A DNA stretch of 64,000 bases from NCBI RefSeq assembly GCF_001955535.1, contig NZ_MPVN01000003.1:434001-498000 (forward strand), read 5' to 3'. The stretch is from Paenibacillus sp. FSL H7-0326. Lineage in GTDB: Bacteria > Bacillota > Bacilli > Paenibacillales > Paenibacillaceae. A program made the translations under genes and the position numbers. The notes beneath the pieces were generated by a model. That model had not been told where the DNA came from. It was given only the letters and a program-made list of their open reading frames with translations, and made no database searches. Of this stretch, positions 15,818 to 24,765 are shown piece by piece (within the stretch, counting starts at the first letter, position 1; each line of letters begins with the position of its first letter).

Positions 15818-18800
15818 ATGACCGTATGGAGCCTCCTTAAGAGTCCTCCTGCTTGTTACCAAACGATACCCTTCTGGTCCTGGAATGACGATCTAAATGA
15901 GAACGAACTTATGCGACAAATCGAAGAAATGTATAAAGCCGGTATCGGAGGTTTTTTTATACATGCCCGCGGGGGCCTTATGGTACCTTACATGGGTGAG
16001 GAGTGGATGGAGGCGATACAGCTATGCATCAAGAAAAGTCAGGAGCTCGGGATGGAGGTGTGGCTGTATGACGAAAATGGCTGGCCCAGCGGTTATGCCG
16101 ACGGAAAGGTACCTGCAATGGGGCCCAATTATCAGCAAAAGCGGCTGACCTGCGAATGGGCACCATTTAAGCAAGAGGATATGGTGACCATCGCCAAGTA
16201 TGTTCAGGTTAGTGATGAACTGCAATTACTTGCTCCGGATGACGCAACCCAGCCTGACTTTCGAATAGGCTACGAGGTTAACCCTTATTACATCGACACA
16301 CTAAGCAAAATGACAGTGAATGCATTTATTACAATCATCTATGAAGCATATTGGGAGAAGTTTGGCAAAGAGCATGGCTCCATACTCAAAGGCATTTTTA
16401 CAGATGAACCCCAGTTTGGACGTGGTCATATTCCATGGTCGTTAGAATTAACAGAAGTTTTTGAAAGTCATTATGGATATTCTCTTCTTCAAGCACTTCC
16501 GGCACTTTTTAGGGAAACCAAGGGTTGCCGAAAGATAAGGTATGATTATTGGGAATGTGTTACCAGGATGTTTACGGAAGCGTATGCCAAACAGATCGGA
16601 GCGTGGTGCAGGGACAAAGGGTGGGTTTCTACCGGGCATGTTGTAGACGAGCAAACCCTTATGAGTCAAGCCACTTCGGTAGGTGATCCACTCCTCTTTT
16701 ACGAGTATCTGCAAATACCCGGCTGTGACTGGCTCGGACGGTTCGTTAGTGAAGAGCCGATTGTTCCGAAACAGGTGAGCTCCGTTGTCAGGCAGCTTGG
16801 CAAAAAAACAGCCATCACCGAAAGCTTCGGTTGCAGCGGATGGAATGTCAGCTTTCAGGAATTAAGGAGAATCGGAGAGTGGCAGTTTGTTCATGGAATA
16901 AATCTGATGTGTCAGCACTTGCAGGCGTATTCACTTCGAGGCATGCGAAAACGGGATTATCCGCCATCCTTATTCTATCAACAGCCTTGGTGGAAGGATT
17001 ATCATCAATTTAATGATTACTTTTCCCGGTTGTCCATGCTGCTATCAGAGGGGACGCGGCAAGCAGAAGTACTTCTGCTGCATCCCATCAGAACAGCCTG
17101 GGTGGAGCAAGAAGGCATAGATTCAACAAGGATTGAGCCTTATCACCAATCTTTCGCACAGTTATCCCGCTGGTTGTGCCAATCATTCATCGAGCATGAC
17201 TATGGGAGTGAAGGCATCATTGAACATCATGGCAAGGTAGTAGATGGACAATTTGTCATTGGGGAGGCTGGATATCGAGTAGTTATTATCCCTCCTAGTA
17301 TTACATTAGACAGAATCACGGTAAATTTACTTCAGGAATTTTCACTTCAAGGTGGAAGATTAATCGCATGTGAACCTTATCCATATCTAATGAATGGAGA
17401 GCAATGCGAACATATCGATTCTCTAATAGCTGCGGCATTAAAGCCTGCCCGAGATCGTAGCTCTTTAGCTAAGCTGGTTTCGTGTACAGTTTCACCATCT
17501 ATTTCTGTCCGCAATAATCAGGGGGATCCAATGGTGTCGGATATGATTAACGTGCAAACACTCCAACTGGATGATTGTTATCTCTATTACATCGTGAATT
17601 CTGGAGAAGAACTTTACTCGGATGTGAAGGTAACAATCCATAAGAAGGGCAGGTTATCCCTTATCGACATGGAGAGCGGGGAGATACAGGCTGTGGATCA
17701 AACCGTCGTGGAGGAGGGCACCCAGCTAAATTTGACTCTCTATCCTGCTTACTCATACATGATCCGGCTTGAACAAGCGGATATTCCATGTGATCTCGGT
17801 ACGATTACGGAATTAGAAGCTTGTCATGAAGATGGTACTATTCAGATCTTGGATGAGCGATGGAGAATTGATTATATGGATCTTAACAGTTTAACGCTAG
17901 ATACATGTCGTTATCGAGTAGAGAATGGAGAATGGTCACCCTCTTTACCCATTATTTTTATCCAAGAAGAGCTGCTAAGGATAGGCTATCCGGTAAAAAT
18001 CGATCTGGAATTTGACGTTAATCTTTCATTTGAGCCTACAGATGACAAGGAAATGTATCTAGTTATAGAGAATCTCGAAAGCACGAAAATCGTGATTAAC
18101 GATAAAGAGGTACCTTCTGTTAGCTGTGGATGGTGGAGAGGCATTGCTTTTGAGAAGGTAGATATTCGAGGTTGCCTTCATTATGGCAGGAACACCATCA
18201 TTCTGAACCTTGAATTCTGGAACACACCCGAAACTTATGAAGCTATAGAGCGGTCTGCTCAATTCGAAGCTGAAGCCAATAAGCTTAAGCTCGATACAGA
18301 GCTTGAAAGTATCTATATAATTGGAGATTTTGCTGTCGTGTCAGAAACGGAATATGTGGATGATGAACATGGAGTTATATATACGGATGGTCCTTTTACA
18401 CTTACGGATTCACCTGAGTATATTTCGCTGAAAGACGATTTCATTAGGCAAGGATTCCCCTTCTTCGCGGGGAGTATAAGGGTAGTACAGACTGCTATTG
18501 TGAATTTAGATCATGCTGCTTTATGGCGATGGCAGTTTGGCTCAAGGCCAGATGCGATTGTCACCCGATTGGTGATAAATAATATAGAAATTCGGAGCTT
18601 TATATGGGAGCCCTATGAAGCAGAGATTTCAGAATATCTCCTAACAGGAGTTAATCGAATTGAACTCGAGTTGACAGGGAGCTGCAGGAACTTACTCGGT
18701 CCGCATCATCATATAAAGGGAGAGCCTCTTAAGGTAGGACCAGACAGTTTTAAGGATAAGCCGGGTTGGACGGATAAGGACCTTCAACCAGATACCTCTA

Positions 18801-18913
18801 TTTATCAGGATCGATATGCTTTTGTCCGGTTTGGATTGTCAAATATTCCGGGATTGGTTTCTATATCTACCTGTGAACCAAAGGAGGCAAAAGGTGATGA
18901 CATGGTTCAATAA
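15818..18913 (+). CDS. Large GH106-like glycoside hydrolase (putative alpha-L-rhamnosidase family)
   Basis: About 1031 residues without a signal peptide, so cytoplasmic. The N-terminal barrel carries PFWSWNDDLNENELMRQIEEM, GGFFIHARGG, EVWLYDENGWPSGYA and later GIFTDEPQFGRG and AITESFGCSGWNVSF, followed by beta-sandwich domains. This pattern is shared with proteins assigned to GH106, which remove alpha-L-rhamnose from pectic and other plant glycans. Its longest frame starts at 15785 inside the GH130 gene, but GGGGAGG and GGAG precede ATG 15818. The downstream pectinase-like gene overlaps its end by 17 bases. The family assignment is from memory of motifs, not from a search. Confidence 0.7.
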   Translation: MTVWSLLKSPPACYQTIPFWSWNDDLNENELMRQIEEMYKAGIGGFFIHARGGLMVPYMGEEWMEAIQLCIKKSQELGMEVWLYDENGWPSGYADGKVPAMGPNYQQKRLTCEWAPFKQEDMVTIAKYVQVSDELQLLAPDDATQPDFRIGYEVNPYYIDTLSKMTVNAFITIIYEAYWEKFGKEHGSILKGIFTDEPQFGRGHIPWSLELTEVFESHYGYSLLQALPALFRETKGCRKIRYDYWECVTRMFTEAYAKQIGAWCRDKGWVSTGHVVDEQTLMSQATSVGDPLLFYEYLQIPGCDWLGRFVSEEPIVPKQVSSVVRQLGKKTAITESFGCSGWNVSFQELRRIGEWQFVHGINLMCQHLQAYSLRGMRKRDYPPSLFYQQPWWKDYHQFNDYFSRLSMLLSEGTRQAEVLLLHPIRTAWVEQEGIDSTRIEPYHQSFAQLSRWLCQSFIEHDYGSEGIIEHHGKVVDGQFVIGEAGYRVVIIPPSITLDRITVNLLQEFSLQGGRLIACEPYPYLMNGEQCEHIDSLIAAALKPARDRSSLAKLVSCTVSPSISVRNNQGDPMVSDMINVQTLQLDDCYLYYIVNSGEELYSDVKVTIHKKGRLSLIDMESGEIQAVDQTVVEEGTQLNLTLYPAYSYMIRLEQADIPCDLGTITELEACHEDGTIQILDERWRIDYMDLNSLTLDTCRYRVENGEWSPSLPIIFIQEELLRIGYPVKIDLEFDVNLSFEPTDDKEMYLVIENLESTKIVINDKEVPSVSCGWWRGIAFEKVDIRGCLHYGRNTIILNLEFWNTPETYEAIERSAQFEAEANKLKLDTELESIYIIGDFAVVSETEYVDDEHGVIYTDGPFTLTDSPEYISLKDDFIRQGFPFFAGSIRVVQTAIVNLDHAALWRWQFGSRPDAIVTRLVINNIEIRSFIWEPYEAEISEYLLTGVNRIELELTGSCRNLLGPHHHIKGEPLKVGPDSFKDKPGWTDKDLQPDTSIYQDRYAFVRFGLSNIPGLVSISTCEPKEAKGDDMVQ

Positions 18914-21026
18914 ATGGTTTAATGTAACGGTTGGATTATCGCTTGCTGCGGTTATGCTGTTACCGCTAACCTTAAACCCTCAAGCTAATGCATTAGAGAG
19001 CACAGAGTTTCTTGAACACTCGGCTCCAGCCTCAGTCATAACCTATGAACCCTCAGAACGTTATGAGGACTCCGCAAACTATACACTTAAAGCAAATGGG
19101 GTCTCGGTTCCAGTGATAAAAGGGTTCAGCGACTATGATTATGCACATTTTTCGATGTCCGATGGCCCAGTAACTTACGAATTAACGATTCTGAATACGG
19201 ATAAGGTACATGAATATTCGATCAGTCCCAAAAAACTCGGGATACAAGCAGACAAAATAGAGGGAAGGACACTCACCTTTACGACCCGATCGGATGAATA
19301 TTTAATTGTCATGTTGAACAACCGCAAGACCCGAATGGTCATCGCTGCAGATCCGCTGGAGAGTGATGTTCCAGCTTCAGCTGGAGAGGGAATATTCAAC
19401 ATTACTTCTGCTCCTTATCATGTTATACCTTCAGGAACCTCCACAACAGAGGTCTCCGCAAGAACTAAAGCGATTCAGCATGCAATTGATGAGGCGAGCG
19501 AGTATGGAACCGCCCAAGGAGACGGTAAACAAGGTATTGTCTATATACCAGCAGGGACTTATTCTATTGGCAATTTGGTATTACGAAGCAATACGGCCAT
19601 CTATTTAGAACCGGGAGCCACTTTGCTGGGGACAGGAAGGACGAACCATTATACAGAGCACTGGTTTAAGGATTCGATGGGAAGGCCTGCAACGTGGTGG
19701 ATCTCCACCGAATTTCAATCAGAGAACATTCGAATATATGGGAGAGGCACCATCGATGGAAATGGGCAAGTCCTCCACAATGACAAAGAAACAAATGGTA
19801 AGGGCATGATTAACAATTTGGTAGTTCCGATTGATACATCCCAATTTGTGATGGACGGCATTATTATAAGGGAATCTTCGGGATGGGCAGTCGTTACAGT
19901 TCGATCAAACGATCTTACTTTTCGAAATTTAAAGCTGTTTAACAGTTTGGGCATGGGGGAGAATGACGGTATTGATATTTGTGAATCCCAAGATGTTGTC
20001 GTACAAAATGTGATAGGTATTTCTCTTGATGATCCGTTCTCAACGAAAGCCTGGCAAGAGGATACTGACATCGCTTCAGGTAAAGTACCTTGGCCGGGAA
20101 ACCCTGAACCTGTTCAGAACGTCCTGTTTGAAGATACGATCGCTTGGACATTATGCTACGGATATAAAGTGGGTCAAGGTGTCATGCAGAATCAATCTGA
20201 TATTGTATTCCGTAACGGCGTTGTGTACAAAGCCGCCGTAGGATTCGCAATTCATCACAAATACGGGACCGGCACAGTGAGTGATGTACGGTTTGAATCC
20301 ATGGACGTTGAAGATATCAGTGGAAAGAATGAAGACAATAGTGCCTGGATGACTTTATTCATTGTGAATGGCAGCAATCACGGGGTGGGACCTATTCATG
20401 ATGTTAAAGTGAAGGATATTACGGTACGTGACGCGGGTGAAAGTTTTGCCAAAATTAAAGGTATGGAAGGTGCATTGATTACTGATCTCACGTTTGAGAA
20501 TATTTATATGCCTGGTGACAGCGAACCGGCGACTACGCTACACGAGATGAATTTTTTGAACAAAGAACATTATGGAGATGTCACCATTAGACCCGTTCAG
20601 AATAACGAACCGCTCCCGAAAACTAACCTGGCACTGCACCGTCCAGCCGTAGGCTCATCCCAAGACGGATTAGAGGATACCGCTCCGTACGTAAATGACG
20701 GGAATTTAGCAACACGTTTTGGCACAAAGCGAGGTGTAGATCCGGGTTGGATTTATATTGATCTTGGAGAAATTAAGAAGATAAACGAAGTCAGGCTCTA
20801 CTGGGAAGCAGCTTATGGAAAGAGCTATCAAATACAGGTCACTGATGATCCAAGCCAAGAAACCCATTGGAGAGATGTGTTCAGTACTACAGCAGGTAAG
20901 GGTGGACTTGAGGTCATTACTTTTGACGAAGTAGACGCCCGCTATATACGAATGCACGGAACCGTTCGGGCTACAATATATGGCTACTCCATCTGGGAAT
21001 TTGAAATTTATGGTCCGCAACAATAA
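18897..21026 (+). CDS. Secreted pectinase-like (GH28/pectate-lyase superfamily) enzyme with C-terminal F5/8 type C domain
   Basis: About 709 residues. The ATG at 18897, 9 bases after AAGGAGG, gives a signal peptide (MTWFNKWFNVTVGLSLAAVML, cleavage near ANA-LES). A right-handed beta-helix follows: PAGTYSIGNLVLRSNTAIYLEPGATLLGTG, then IRIYGRGTIDGNG and ENDGIDICESQDVVVQNV, typical of GH28-like proteins. The C-terminal part (about residues 590-709; NLALHRPAVGSSQ, DGNLATRFGT, DLGEIKKINEVRLYWE, YIRMHG) is a discoidin-like carbohydrate-binding domain. It probably acts outside the cell on a pectic polysaccharide and supplies products for the transporter encoded upstream. Confidence 0.85.
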   Translation: MTWFNKWFNVTVGLSLAAVMLLPLTLNPQANALESTEFLEHSAPASVITYEPSERYEDSANYTLKANGVSVPVIKGFSDYDYAHFSMSDGPVTYELTILNTDKVHEYSISPKKLGIQADKIEGRTLTFTTRSDEYLIVMLNNRKTRMVIAADPLESDVPASAGEGIFNITSAPYHVIPSGTSTTEVSARTKAIQHAIDEASEYGTAQGDGKQGIVYIPAGTYSIGNLVLRSNTAIYLEPGATLLGTGRTNHYTEHWFKDSMGRPATWWISTEFQSENIRIYGRGTIDGNGQVLHNDKETNGKGMINNLVVPIDTSQFVMDGIIIRESSGWAVVTVRSNDLTFRNLKLFNSLGMGENDGIDICESQDVVVQNVIGISLDDPFSTKAWQEDTDIASGKVPWPGNPEPVQNVLFEDTIAWTLCYGYKVGQGVMQNQSDIVFRNGVVYKAAVGFAIHHKYGTGTVSDVRFESMDVEDISGKNEDNSAWMTLFIVNGSNHGVGPIHDVKVKDITVRDAGESFAKIKGMEGALITDLTFENIYMPGDSEPATTLHEMNFLNKEHYGDVTIRPVQNNEPLPKTNLALHRPAVGSSQDGLEDTAPYVNDGNLATRFGTKRGVDPGWIYIDLGEIKKINEVRLYWEAAYGKSYQIQVTDDPSQETHWRDVFSTTAGKGGLEVITFDEVDARYIRMHGTVRATIYGYSIWEFEIYGPQQ

Positions 21027-21045
21027 TCGTACGATTAACAGTTAT

Positions 21046-21070
21046 GCCCGGTGATCAACCGGGCTTTTTT
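21046..21070 (+). terminator. Intrinsic terminator ending the first sugar locus
   Basis: GCCCGG (21046-21051) and CCGGGC (21059-21064) with six T after. A perfect palindrome TAATCGTACGATTA (21024-21037) overlaps the preceding stop codon. Confidence 0.85.
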
Positions 21071-21096
21071 ACGAAGAACACGATGTATAAATTTTC

Positions 21097-21125
21097 TTGA
21101 CTGATTGGTCCGTAATTATTATAAT
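21097..21125 (+). promoter_or_regulatory. Strong sigma-A promoter
   Basis: TTGACT (21097-21102), a 17-bp spacer and a perfect TATAAT (21120-21125). The predicted start lies just upstream of an unusually complete ribosome binding site, leaving almost no 5' untranslated sequence before the mini ORF at 21146. Confidence 0.75.
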
Positions 21126-21145
21126 AACGATCAAGGAGGTGAAAT

Positions 21146-21163
21146 ATGGAAGGAAATACATGA
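21146..21163 (+). other. Possible five-codon leader ORF (MEGNT)
   Basis: ATG-GAA-GGA-AAT-ACA-TGA is preceded by AAGGAGGTGA (21133-21142), a 10-base match to the anti-Shine-Dalgarno. It follows a strong promoter and precedes a hairpin with a T-rich tail (21206-21235), the arrangement of translation-coupled attenuators. It may also be what is left of a deleted gene. Confidence 0.35.
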
Positions 21164-21205
21164 TAACGGATTAGTTTAGCAATAGATAGTGAGTAGGTAA
21201 GGCTG

Positions 21206-21235
21206 ATGAGGGTGTAACCCTTCATTTTTATTTCT
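21206..21235 (+). terminator. Hairpin with T-rich tail, possible attenuator
   Basis: ATGAGGGT (21206-21213) pairs with ACCCTTCAT (21217-21225) with one bulge, then TTTTTATTT. It lies between the promoter at 21097 and the SnoaL-like gene. Confidence 0.5.
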
Positions 21236-21294
21236 CGATTTTAGACTAATTGTTCTGGAAAAGGTATTTCATCCATTTATTTTTTTGATCATTC

Positions 21295-21310
21295 TAGACT
21301 AAAAAGTCCA
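21295..21310. promoter_or_regulatory. Operator-like palindrome before the SnoaL-like gene
   Basis: TAGACT-AAAA-AGTCCA is nearly symmetric and lies 21 bp before the start codon. A related TAGACTAA occurs at about 21242. It could be a site for the TetR protein encoded at 22825. Confidence 0.4.
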
Positions 21311-21330
21311 AAAAGATAGGAGAGATTTCT

Positions 21331-21744
21331 ATGAATAACGGATTTTTAACTGAGACAGAGGCAGCTGGAATCTTAGAAACATTTCATAACAGTATCATAA
21401 CTCAGGATTTTGAAAGCTGGTTAGAGCTGTTCAGCGAAGATGCGATCTTTGAGTTTCCTTATGCACCAGAAGGTTATATTAAGTGTTTGGCTGGAATTTC
21501 AGAAATTCGAAATTATATTTATGAGCTGCCTAAGCTGATGAATGTGCATGCCTTTTCAAACGCGGAGCTGATCATTACGAATGATAAAATTGTTGCCGAG
21601 TATACGTGCGATGGAGTGGTTATAGAGACACAAAAACCATATCAACAAACGTACATTTCCGTAATCCATACTAAGGGTGGAAAGATTACACGCTTTAAGG
21701 ATTACTGGAATCCGGTAGTGGTTCTGAATGCGGTGCAAAATTAA
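21331..21744 (+). CDS. SnoaL-like / NTF2-fold protein
   Basis: A 137-residue cone-shaped alpha+beta barrel protein: an N-terminal helix (ETEAAGILETFHNSIITQDFESWLELFSEDAIFEFPYAPEG) and strands ending in TKGGKITRFKDYWNPVVVLN. The family includes polyketide cyclases, isomerases and stress proteins, and short members are usually unassigned. TAGGAGAG precedes the ATG. It lies 33 bp before an NmrA-like reductase gene, suggesting joint expression and a joint role on some small organic molecule. Confidence 0.8.
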   Translation: MNNGFLTETEAAGILETFHNSIITQDFESWLELFSEDAIFEFPYAPEGYIKCLAGISEIRNYIYELPKLMNVHAFSNAELIITNDKIVAEYTCDGVVIETQKPYQQTYISVIHTKGGKITRFKDYWNPVVVLNAVQN

Positions 21745-21777
21745 GTACGGCTACTTGCCAATAAGGAGATGACTCTG

Positions 21778-22659
21778 ATGATGAATCATAACAAAATACT
21801 TATAACCGGAGGAAGAGGTAAGACGGGAACGAGAATAGCGAATCGACTAGATCAATCCGGATACCCCTACAGTACGACATTTCGAAATAAACAGGACATT
21901 ATTAATCCTATGAAACAAGTCCATTTTGACTGGTATGACCGTTTAACGTTTCTTCCAGCTGTAGAAAATGTGGAACGCGTATATTTGGTTGCTCCGGTAG
22001 GCGATCCAGAACCAATTGAAGTGATGCAACCCTTTATCGAAATGGCATTGGAACAAGGCGTTCGCCGCTTTGTATTGCTTAGCAGTGCCTCCATTTCAGA
22101 GGATGGACCTGTATTTGGACCGGTTCATCAATTATTGAAGGAACGGGCCCCTGAGTGGACAGTACTGAGACCTTCCTACTTTATGGAGAATTTTACCGAA
22201 GGTCAGCATGCTAAGACGATTCGTCAGCAGGATTCAATTATTAGTGCCGCAGGTCACGGAAAAGTAGGCTTCGTATCAGCAGAAGATATTGCAGAAGTCG
22301 CTGTGAGAGCACTTGTTGATGTTGAAGCTCATAATACGGAGCACATCATAACTGGGCCTGATTCACTTTCATATGAAGATATCAGTCAAATTATAACTAA
22401 AGTAATAGGAAGAAATGTGACTCACCAATCCATATCAAGTGAAGAACATACCCGTAGCTGGTTAGCAGCAGGACTCAATAAGACCTATGCAGAGATCATG
22501 ACGGAGCTGGACCGTAGAATCCGTGAGGAAGGGACGGAAGATTTAAGGACTGACACGGTAGTTAGGTTAACTGGAAAGGAGCCGATTTCCTTCCATAGGT
22601 TCGCGGAAAAACATGCTTCCCTATGGAACTCGGCTATCAGCGATAAACAGCACCAATGA
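21778..22659 (+). CDS. NmrA-like NAD(P)-binding protein
   Basis: About 293 residues. NKILITGGRGKTGTRIANRL is a Rossmann dinucleotide-binding start, and VYLVAPVGDPEPIEVMQPFIEMALEQGVRRFVLLSS, APEWTVLRPSYFMENF and GFVSAEDIAEVAVRAL match the atypical SDR/NmrA group, some of which are quinone reductases and some NADP sensors. ATG 21769 abuts AAGGAG directly; ATG 21778, 9 bases away, is the better start. Together with the SnoaL-like gene upstream and the TetR gene downstream it forms a common stress-type cassette. Confidence 0.85.
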   Translation: MMNHNKILITGGRGKTGTRIANRLDQSGYPYSTTFRNKQDIINPMKQVHFDWYDRLTFLPAVENVERVYLVAPVGDPEPIEVMQPFIEMALEQGVRRFVLLSSASISEDGPVFGPVHQLLKERAPEWTVLRPSYFMENFTEGQHAKTIRQQDSIISAAGHGKVGFVSAEDIAEVAVRALVDVEAHNTEHIITGPDSLSYEDISQIITKVIGRNVTHQSISSEEHTRSWLAAGLNKTYAEIMTELDRRIREEGTEDLRTDTVVRLTGKEPISFHRFAEKHASLWNSAISDKQHQ

Positions 22660-22694
22660 ACATAGACTGAACACTTAAGAATAGGGGTCTATAA

Positions 22695-22749
22695 GTACCT
22701 ATTGGGATAAGAGATGAATTCCTGAATTCCTTATATTCTTAATAGGTAC
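22695..22749. repeat. Spaced inverted repeat upstream of the TetR gene
   Basis: GTACCTATT (22695-22703) and AATAGGTAC (22741-22749) are exact complements 37 bp apart. It is possibly a pair of half-sites or an RNA stem. No terminator T-run follows. Confidence 0.35.
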
Positions 22750-22824
22750 GGTTAGTATCTTTGTTATTAGGCTTGACTGAGAGATTCTACGAAAGATAGG
22801 ATGAAGAGAAGGGAGGCGGGTTTT

Positions 22825-23409
22825 TTGGCAAGAAATAAGGAGTTTGATACGACGATTGTGCTGCATAAGGCTATGGAAGTATTCGGCCATTATGGATACG
22901 CAGGCACATCACTGCAAATTTTACTCGATGGTCTCGGGATAGCCCGGCAAAGTTTATACGACACTTACGGTACGAAACGTGACCTTTTCATTAAAGCAGT
23001 TAAGCATTATGTTAATGAGAAATCATCTTCTGTTGTGGCTTATTTGGAGCAGTCAGCAGACGTTAAGGAAGCCATTAACCATATATTTGAGACTATTGTG
23101 GAAGCACTAACAGATGAGAAGCGCCGAAATGAATGTTTTATTCTCAATAGTGCAATTGATCAGATTCCACATGACCACGAAATCGCTGAAATCTTCGTAC
23201 AAGATAAGCTTCTCTTGGAGCAGGCGATTTATGAAGCCTTGATCCGTGGACAAAAACAAGGAGAATTTAATCCAAACGTCGATTTGCGAGAGCTGGCTGC
23301 TTATCTATATCACGCTCGGTATGCCTTAACTCAATCTGCTAAAATGACAAAAGACCCTATCGTGATTAAACAGATTGCGAAAATAACGCTGGATATACTT
23401 AATAGATGA
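22825..23409 (+). CDS. TetR-family regulator
   Basis: About 194 residues. The helix-turn-helix region (LHKAMEVFGHYGYAGTSLQILLDGLGIARQSLYDTYGTKRDLF) is a typical TetR domain of the NemR/AcuR-like kind often next to reductases. The longest frame begins with ATG 22801, but GGGAGG at 22811-22816 lies inside it and points to TTG 22825 (protein starts MARNKEF). It probably regulates the NmrA-like/SnoaL-like genes upstream. Its stop codon is immediately followed by the truncated GH5 remnant, so the junction marks an old rearrangement. Confidence 0.82.
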   Translation: MARNKEFDTTIVLHKAMEVFGHYGYAGTSLQILLDGLGIARQSLYDTYGTKRDLFIKAVKHYVNEKSSSVVAYLEQSADVKEAINHIFETIVEALTDEKRRNECFILNSAIDQIPHDHEIAEIFVQDKLLLEQAIYEALIRGQKQGEFNPNVDLRELAAYLYHARYALTQSAKMTKDPIVIKQIAKITLDILNR

Positions 23410-23716
23410 AATATATGGACGAACGATTCTCGTCGGCGGCAACGACGCCAACAGCGTGCTGACCTCGAAGGAGCTTACGCTTACGGATGATTCGAAGGTT
23501 GTATACAACTTTCATCATTATGATCCGCTGTTCTTTACCCATCAGCTTGCTCATTTCAGCGAGGATATTCTGGGGTACAACAAGGTCATTCATTACCCGG
23601 GGGAAATGCCTGATGTGCAGCAGTATCTTAACGAACGGCCGAAATACTTACATAAACTGGGTCGCCAAGCCTGGGAGACGAACGACAAGCAGCTGATCAA
23701 AGCATTGTTTGGATAA
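23408..23716 (+). pseudogene. 3' remnant of a GH5 cellulase-like gene
   Basis: Right after the TetR stop codon a frame opens without a start or ribosome binding site and reads YGRTILVGGNDANSVLTSKE, then VVYNFHHYDPLFFTHQLAHF, ending KLGRQAWETNDKQLIKALFG at 23716. The 'YxFHxYDPxxFTHQ' motif is that of GH5 endoglucanases near the C-terminus. Only about 100 C-terminal residues remain, lacking both catalytic glutamates. The sequence is noticeably G+C-richer than the TetR gene it abuts. A terminator follows, apparently the original one. Confidence 0.75.
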
Positions 23717-23734
23717 TATTTATGCAACTAAGGA

Positions 23735-23768
23735 GAGCAGTCTACCGATGGGTAGCTGCTCTTTTTTT
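23735..23768 (+). terminator. Intrinsic terminator after the GH5 remnant
   Basis: GAGCAG..TACC (23735-23746) pairs with GGTA..TGCTC (23751-23761), followed by a run of T. Confidence 0.8.
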
Positions 23769-23790
23769 ATTTGAGCTAAATACAATTGCT

Positions 23791-24765
23791 CTATGTTTGG
23801 TTTATAGAGGATTCCCCCGCGATCTTTTTGTTCCTGGAACGGGTTCCGAGCAGGAAGCCAACGATTGAAGCCAAGAGCTGCTGGAATACCATCCCGAGCA
23901 CAACCGGTACAGCGACCGGAGGAGGAAAGTATGAAACGGCAAGAACTGCACCTGCGCTAATATTACGCATGCCTCCATTAAATAGAAGAGCGACTTCGTC
24001 TGCTTCATTCCAACGCAGGATTCGGGCCGTAAGAAAACAAAGGGCGTATCCAGAAGCCGCCATAGTCACAATAACGACAGCAAGCCCAACTAATTGCAGG
24101 TTAATGTCAGTCAGGTATGGAGAAATGACAGATCCATTAATCATGATGACAACAGCCATAAAAAGTTTGGAAAATGGATTTAGTCTGGGACTCCACTTGG
24201 GAGCCACCTTGCCTTTGCTCCATTCATTAAGCACCATGCCCAGTAGTGATGGTACCACGATCATCCAGAACAGACTGCTCATCATGGCCCAAGTGTCCAG
24301 CTCAACGCTAGTTCCGATCAGCAATGATAGAACACCTGGTACGACAAAGGGAGCTAGCAGTGTATCAATTAAAATGATGGATAGCGTAAGCGCCGTATTT
24401 CCTTTGTAAATACTGACCCATATAAAACTGCTAATTCCGGTCGGAATAACTGCAGCTAGCACAAGTCCGGTAATTGTATATTCATCGGAGGAGTAGAGTG
24501 CATTCCCGAACCCAAGGGCAACCAGCGGCATTGCAATGTGAAGAATAAAGATACAAATGAACAAAGGCAGCGGATTTTTAAGCACATTCAAAAAATCTTT
24601 AAATCCAAGGCTGATGCTTCCGGTAAATGTCATAAAAGCAAATAGCCAGGGAGTCAAAGAAGTATAAGAGGAAAGTGCACTTCCGCAAAGCACACCAATC
24701 AAGACACTGAGCGGAGTAATCAGCGGCATCATTCGGTTAAGTATACGGTTTACAGTAAGCAGCAT
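23791..24765 (-). CDS. Bile acid:sodium symporter (BASS) family transporter
   Basis: A 324-residue protein with nine or ten hydrophobic helices and BASS-like segments: FMTFTGSISLGFKDFLNVLKNP, GLVLAAVIPTGISSFIWVSIYKGN, and LLFNGGMRNISAGAVLAVSYFPP. Bacterial members move bile acids, pantoate, other organic anions or arsenite-like ions with sodium. The 'GGMRNISAG' segment corresponds to the conserved crossover region. GAAGGAAG precedes the ATG. It is a single gene with no visible link to the sugar loci; the substrate is unknown. Confidence 0.85.
   Translation of the reverse strand: MLLTVNRILNRMMPLITPLSVLIGVLCGSALSSYTSLTPWLFAFMTFTGSISLGFKDFLNVLKNPLPLFICIFILHIAMPLVALGFGNALYSSDEYTITGLVLAAVIPTGISSFIWVSIYKGNTALTLSIILIDTLLAPFVVPGVLSLLIGTSVELDTWAMMSSLFWMIVVPSLLGMVLNEWSKGKVAPKWSPRLNPFSKLFMAVVIMINGSVISPYLTDINLQLVGLAVVIVTMAASGYALCFLTARILRWNEADEVALLFNGGMRNISAGAVLAVSYFPPPVAVPVVLGMVFQQLLASIVGFLLGTRSRNKKIAGESSINQT

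Noticed and set aside
23786..24409. 207-codon plus-strand frame opposite the BASS transporter gene
   Set aside because: Low-complexity composition and full overlap with a clear membrane transporter on the other strand; it is an antisense shadow.
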